A DNA stretch of 64,000 bases from Deltaproteobacteria bacterium (lineage in GTDB: Bacteria > Myxococcota_C > UBA6777): assembly GCA_006226375.1 (NCBI GenBank), contig SBHC01000025.1, positions 1 through 64,000 of the forward strand. The letters are read 5' to 3'. The notes beneath the pieces are model-generated. The model did no database searches, had not been told where the DNA came from, and worked only from the letters and a program-made list of their open reading frames with translations. Position numbers and translations under genes: made by a program. This document shows, piece by piece, positions 60,275 through 64,000 of the stretch (within the stretch, counting starts at the first letter, position 1; every line of letters begins with the position of its first letter).

Positions 60275-61948
60275 ATGTTGTGGAGGCAGGAGTACATTTT
60301 GAAACCATGGCCCCCATTCCAACACACAACGCCGAGAGCTTCTTTGTTGTGGAGCAAGGCTTTGAAGTTATCCAAGCTTCTTGCCTTGGTGTGGCTCTCC
60401 CTGGGAGCGGGATGGACGATAACTCCATCTTGGGCAGAGGCCAGTGATGTTCGGCTGGCTTTGCTGGTGGGGAACCAACAAGGCTGGTCGGGAGATCCTT
60501 TGCTCCAATACGCAGTCAAGGGAGACCTTCGACCCATGGCACGAGAGCTACGCCGTATTGGATTCCGTGTCGTTCGCCTGGAAGACCAAAACGCTGATGC
60601 GTTACGTCATGCGCTCGAACGTATCCGAAAAAGACTCCTTCAAAAGCCCACTGTGACTACGTTTTTGTTTTATTACAGCGGACATGCAGACAAGTCATTC
60701 TTCCACCTCGGACCCAAGGGCAAGCGACCGTTCTCGTACCATGAGTTTCGCAAGCGATTCTATCGCCTTCGTAGTCTTCGCCGGATTGCCATCATCGACG
60801 CTTGCTACAGCGGCCAGATTGTACGGGAGTTCGGAAGCGAAAAGCAATACAGAAAGCTATTGCAACGAGGATTTCCGAAGGGCGTTCGTGGGCAACGCAA
60901 ACCCAACTTGATTCAACTGCTTCGTCCCTCCCAAGGCCATGAAAAAGGATTGCGAGTGATCGGCTCAAGTCGCTTCTTGTCCTGGGAGATACGCCGTTAC
61001 CGAGCTTCCGTATTCACTCACCATCTTCTACAAGGACTTCAGGGCACCGCAGATCTCAACCGCGATGGCAAGATCTCTTTGGATGAGCTGTTCGACTTTG
61101 CGCGACAGAGCGTCTACCGCGACACAGGGCAACGACCGCAACAGTACAAGCAAGTGTTGGAGGGTGAGCCTTATGCGCTGGCGCCAGCGTACCAAAGTCG
61201 CTTGAGAATCGACGCCCAGGTCGTGGGTCGCTTGAAGATCTCGGTCGCCAACTTTGTCTGGTACAAGACCAAACATGTTCGACGACCGCTGCGTATCGCG
61301 ATGGTTCATGGTCGTGGTTCTGTGCACCTTAAACAAGGTCGTCAATGTTGGAGACAACCCATCCAGTTACCAGCGGGAGGGGAAGGACGATTGTCGCATC
61401 GACGGTGGCAGAAAGTCCCTTGTGCTCGAATGGCCTTTGTCCCCAAAGGTTCGGTGGAAGTTCCAGTTGCTAGAGCGCGCGCTCCAGTGACAAGTCAAAA
61501 TTCCACGGTTTCGTTTTCATCGGGCTATCTTCGAGCAGGAGACGGAGAACTGGGGACCAATCACTTGGCCTGGAGTCTGGGGTACCGATGGCGTTATCTC
61601 GGCGCTGGGCTGGAGTACGCAACAGGCTTTGTTCCCACCAAACAGTTCTTGCTGCACCGACTGGCTCTCCGGCTTGATGCGGGCTACCCCTTTCGCATGA
61701 AGCAATTTCAGGTGTTCTTGGGAGCCTTTTTTCGAATCGGGACTACGTTGCAAAGTTATCCATCTGCTCCAACCTACAGCGCTGTATCTCTTGGCAGCGG
61801 TGGAATTCTGGAGCTTGCCTGGTGGTCGTCTCAACGTTGGGGACTCAAGGTTGGGGCGCACTTGGGGTTCGATTATACACCGGTGCTTGAGCAAACAGGG
61901 TTTTCGTTGTTCCTACAAACCCATATCTCATTCTTTTTCTCGTTGTGA
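60275..61948 (+). CDS. Exported caspase-fold (C14) protein with beta-barrel-like C-terminus (module 2)
   Basis: A 557-aa protein. An N-terminal hydrophobic segment (about residues 33-54, P-S-W-A-E-A) is a signal peptide or anchor; the real start may be later than ATG 60275. The caspase domain has L-L-V-G-N at about 63, His137 in Y-Y-S-G-H-A and Cys177 in D-A-C-Y-S-G, a fully canonical dyad. An EF-hand-like loop D-L-N-R-D-G-K-I-S-L-D-E (260-271) follows, common in bacterial caspases. Residues about 410-557 show alternating strands (L-A-W-S-L-G-Y-R-W-R-Y, A-L-R-L-D-A-G-Y-P-F) and end in S-F-F-F-S-L, an outer-membrane-barrel-like terminal strand ending in an aromatic/hydrophobic residue. Confidence 0.85.
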   Translation: MLWRQEYILKPWPPFQHTTPRASLLWSKALKLSKLLALVWLSLGAGWTITPSWAEASDVRLALLVGNQQGWSGDPLLQYAVKGDLRPMARELRRIGFRVVRLEDQNADALRHALERIRKRLLQKPTVTTFLFYYSGHADKSFFHLGPKGKRPFSYHEFRKRFYRLRSLRRIAIIDACYSGQIVREFGSEKQYRKLLQRGFPKGVRGQRKPNLIQLLRPSQGHEKGLRVIGSSRFLSWEIRRYRASVFTHHLLQGLQGTADLNRDGKISLDELFDFARQSVYRDTGQRPQQYKQVLEGEPYALAPAYQSRLRIDAQVVGRLKISVANFVWYKTKHVRRPLRIAMVHGRGSVHLKQGRQCWRQPIQLPAGGEGRLSHRRWQKVPCARMAFVPKGSVEVPVARARAPVTSQNSTVSFSSGYLRAGDGELGTNHLAWSLGYRWRYLGAGLEYATGFVPTKQFLLHRLALRLDAGYPFRMKQFQVFLGAFFRIGTTLQSYPSAPTYSAVSLGSGGILELAWWSSQRWGLKVGAHLGFDYTPVLEQTGFSLFLQTHISFFFSL

Positions 61949-62059
61949 TGTTACCCACGTAACGTCACTCATCTGACAGACATTCGACCGTTTTCGTGAT
62001 TTACACTTTGTGAGCGGTACCCATTTCTTTTATGGTGTACTTCTTGGAAGGAGATCCTT

Positions 62060-63583
62060 ATGCAAAACACAGCCCATCGCAACATGTTTGGTACTTCGTT
62101 CTTTCGATTGTGTTTTTCGATCCATCTCTTTGTCATTCTTGCCATGACCGTGAACTGTTCGTCTCTGCGAATGTGCTTAACCAACGCAGACTGCACCTCC
62201 CCTCGCCAATGTCAAAGTGGTCGATGCACAACCTTTTCACCGACGACTCCAGAAACGCCAGGGACCACCGGTACAGGTTCATGTCCCACGTCCTGCAAGC
62301 AAGACTCCGACTGTGAGAAAACTGGTTGCTCCGACTTGCGTCGTTGCTTCGACTCACAATGCCTATCGTCCGAGCAAGTGTATTCCATTCCACCCAACAA
62401 GGTAGATGTCCTCTTTGTCCTGGATAACTCAGGTAGCATGAAACCCAAGCTAGAGCTACTGCAAAAGTATGTGTCTGTGTTGGTGAAAGACTTGCAGCGT
62501 GTAGGAGTGCAAGACATTCAAGCCGGTGCGATTTCAACGGATATGAGCGACCCACAAACCCGGGGACGTTTGCTAGGGTCCCAGCTCGTCAACTTCGTCT
62601 CCATGAAGGACAAAGCTCTCCCAGCCCTGCAGCAGATACTGAACGCGGGAAGCACAGGTAGCAGCTTCGAGAAAGGACTCGACTCTCTCAAAACGGCCTT
62701 AACCTATGCTTCGGACCCCAAGCAAACCGTCAACCAGGGTTTGTTGAGAGAAAAGTCATTGCTGGCTATCTTTCTGCTCACTGATGAAGATGACTGCTCC
62801 AACAACGGAAACGTCCGCGAGTCGGAGTGGCCTTCTGATGTTTGCAACCTCCCAAAGAATGTGACTCTCACCAACGGAAACGGCTCGCCCCTCCTCGACG
62901 CCAAGGGAAAAAAGATTCACGGTCAGATGGAAGAGCTCACCCCTGTGAAGAGTTACATCGACTTTCTCAACACACTGAAGAAAACGGTTGTCATTTCGGG
63001 ATTAATCGGTAGCCCCATTCTGAGTGAGTCAAACCCTCCAGCCACTGCATGCAAAACAGATGAAGACTGTCAAACCGGCGGCCAAAGGCTGTACTGTGGT
63101 TATCGAACCACAACACAGGGAGCTTGCGGAGGCTGTGGAAGCCAAAGCTTGCTTGCAAGGCCCGGCATTCGTTACTTTGAGCTGCTCAAAGCGTTTGGTC
63201 ACTTCGGCTTTTGGGCTCCCATCTGTGGAACGGATGACGTCTTTTCAAAGGGCATGGAGAGCTTTGCAAACCAAATTCTTCAAAGCGCTCACGCTCTCTA
63301 CCTCCGTGCACCTCTCTCCGACTTATCCAAAGTCACAGTCTCAGTCTCCGATGGAAGCCAGACCAAGACGATTCCTCAAGCCCCGTCGCAACACAAGTCT
63401 TGCACCCTCGACAAAGACTGCGAAGGCCTGTCTCTTTGTGGGGCACAACAACAGTGTATGGGACAAGGTTGGGTCTACTACCCACCGAGCAACAACGAGG
63501 CCAAAGCAAGGGTCCGTTTCAGCGGTGGCGTCTTAGATTCATGGAAGCCTCAATCCAAGGTTCGCATCCAACTCCATCCGTAA
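62060..63583 (+). CDS. Exported von Willebrand factor A domain cysteine-rich protein (module 2)
   Basis: A 507-aa protein. AAGGAGATCCTT precedes ATG 62060. A signal segment (residues 12-33) ends V-N-C, a possible lipidation site. Two Dickkopf-like cysteine stretches follow (C-L-T-N-A-D-C, C-K-Q-D-S-D-C-E-K-T-G-C). The VWA domain begins V-D-V-L-F-V-L-D-N-S-G-S-M, with the MIDAS residues D122, S124, S126 for metal-dependent adhesion. L-T-D-E-D-D-C-S completes the site. A C-terminal cysteine repeat (C-T-L-D-K-D-C) and a beta-rich end follow. About 110 bp after the caspase stop. An adhesin-like or complex-assembly role is likely. Confidence 0.88.
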   Translation: MQNTAHRNMFGTSFFRLCFSIHLFVILAMTVNCSSLRMCLTNADCTSPRQCQSGRCTTFSPTTPETPGTTGTGSCPTSCKQDSDCEKTGCSDLRRCFDSQCLSSEQVYSIPPNKVDVLFVLDNSGSMKPKLELLQKYVSVLVKDLQRVGVQDIQAGAISTDMSDPQTRGRLLGSQLVNFVSMKDKALPALQQILNAGSTGSSFEKGLDSLKTALTYASDPKQTVNQGLLREKSLLAIFLLTDEDDCSNNGNVRESEWPSDVCNLPKNVTLTNGNGSPLLDAKGKKIHGQMEELTPVKSYIDFLNTLKKTVVISGLIGSPILSESNPPATACKTDEDCQTGGQRLYCGYRTTTQGACGGCGSQSLLARPGIRYFELLKAFGHFGFWAPICGTDDVFSKGMESFANQILQSAHALYLRAPLSDLSKVTVSVSDGSQTKTIPQAPSQHKSCTLDKDCEGLSLCGAQQQCMGQGWVYYPPSNNEAKARVRFSGGVLDSWKPQSKVRIQLHP

Positions 63584-63712
63584 AGAGAGACAAACGGAGT
63601 TCATGCAACATCGTTGTTTTCGTTTGTGAATACCGGATCTGTTGATATTGGTGTGATTCAATCCTGTTGGCAAGCTGTTGGACAAGGTTGTAAGACAGCT
63701 TCTTCAGACCCC

Positions 63713-63793
63713 ACCCGCTTCGCTCGCAAGGAGGGTTGAGATCCCCTCTGCCGTTCGCACGGAGAGGGGAAGGCGAGTCTGACGAGCCAGGGG
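63713..63793 (+). repeat. 81-bp dispersed repeat, copy 2
   Basis: Same length and ends as 50580-50660. In this copy the centre forms a hairpin, CCCCTCT ... AGAGGGG around GCCGTTCGCACGG. Confidence 0.85.
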
Positions 63794-63940
63794 TGAGGTT
63801 TCCATTCCAACGGTCAACGACCGCACCCCACCCTGTTGCCCCTGGTTGACTGAGCCGAATACAATGTCGTAGGTATAACCAAGACGCATACGAACATTCG
63901 AACCGGATCAAAGTCATTGTGGCACGACAGGAGAGTCGAC

Positions 63941-64000
63941 ATGCAGGAGTTGGAACCCATACTTGGAGAGATACGAAACCGAAAGCGAGTGGCCTTGGGA
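63941..64000 (+). CDS. Start of a gene cut by the window end
   Basis: ATG 63941 follows AGGAGAGTCGAC, a good ribosome binding site, and opens 20 codons (M-Q-E-L-E-P-I-L-G-E-I-R-N-R-K-R-V-A-L-G) to the edge. The helix plus V-A-L-G would fit the start of an XdhC/CoxI-type protein, but this is a guess from few residues. Confidence 0.45.
   Translation, partial: MQELEPILGEIRNRKRVALG

Overview
The window looks like a chromosome segment of a myxobacterium-like organism (Myxococcota), at roughly 50% G+C. The support is indirect: a MYXO-CTERM-like C-terminus on the secreted hydrolase at 33779-35815, several secreted cysteine-rich proteins with C-G-A/T-C-G-N-A-C or Dickkopf-like C-x5-C repeats, HEAT-repeat lipoproteins, and bacterial caspases paired with ECF-type sigma factors. 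No rRNA or ribosomal protein gene is present, so the assignment is an inference.

Layout. 1-9254: housekeeping and envelope genes in good condition (type II NADH dehydrogenase cut by the window edge, zinc-ribbon membrane protein, small lipoprotein, HEAT lipoprotein, cysteine-rich lipoprotein, TrmH/SpoU methyltransferase, Lon-like AAA+ protease, DUF1761-like membrane protein). 9528-30000: accessory and decaying DNA. It begins at a tRNA-Leu(GAG) with its own promoter and terminator, followed by the remnant of a tyrosine recombinase and a truncated integrase-core transposase. It then carries intact genes (alpha/beta hydrolase lipoprotein, two-module VOC protein, cysteine-rich lipoprotein, apolipoprotein N-acyltransferase with a TetR regulator, DEAD-box helicase, amine oxidase with an SMR exporter, type IV pilin) among pseudogenes: MoxR ATPase, DDE transposase, myxo-disulfide fragment, metallophosphoesterase and S66 peptidase. 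29629-39260: a PilB/GspE-like ATPase, membrane proteins, an SCP2-like protein with an endonuclease I-like nuclease, a CocE/NonD hydrolase, a DUF1624-type acyltransferase and a secreted protein of unknown function.

40676-45348 and 58968-63583 are two copies of one gene plan: ECF-like sigma factor, single-pass membrane anti-sigma-like protein with a DUF4384-like outer domain, exported caspase-fold protein with a C-terminal segment resembling an outer-membrane beta-barrel, and a secreted cysteine-rich protein with a repeat or VWA domain. This is the most interesting system in the window. The sigma/anti-sigma pair would sense something in the periplasm, and the exported caspase is a candidate effector or processing protease. 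Between the copies lie a PAN-domain protein, an extremely arginine-rich exported protein, a large cysteine-rich pseudogene whose open frame is cut by four TAG codons and frameshifts, an AraC regulator divergent from a DUF3224 protein, a broken lipoprotein gene, a HEAT protein, a divergent MBL-fold protein, and an epoxide-hydrolase-like gene with a WYL regulator. The window ends with an 81-bp dispersed repeat and the first codons of another gene.
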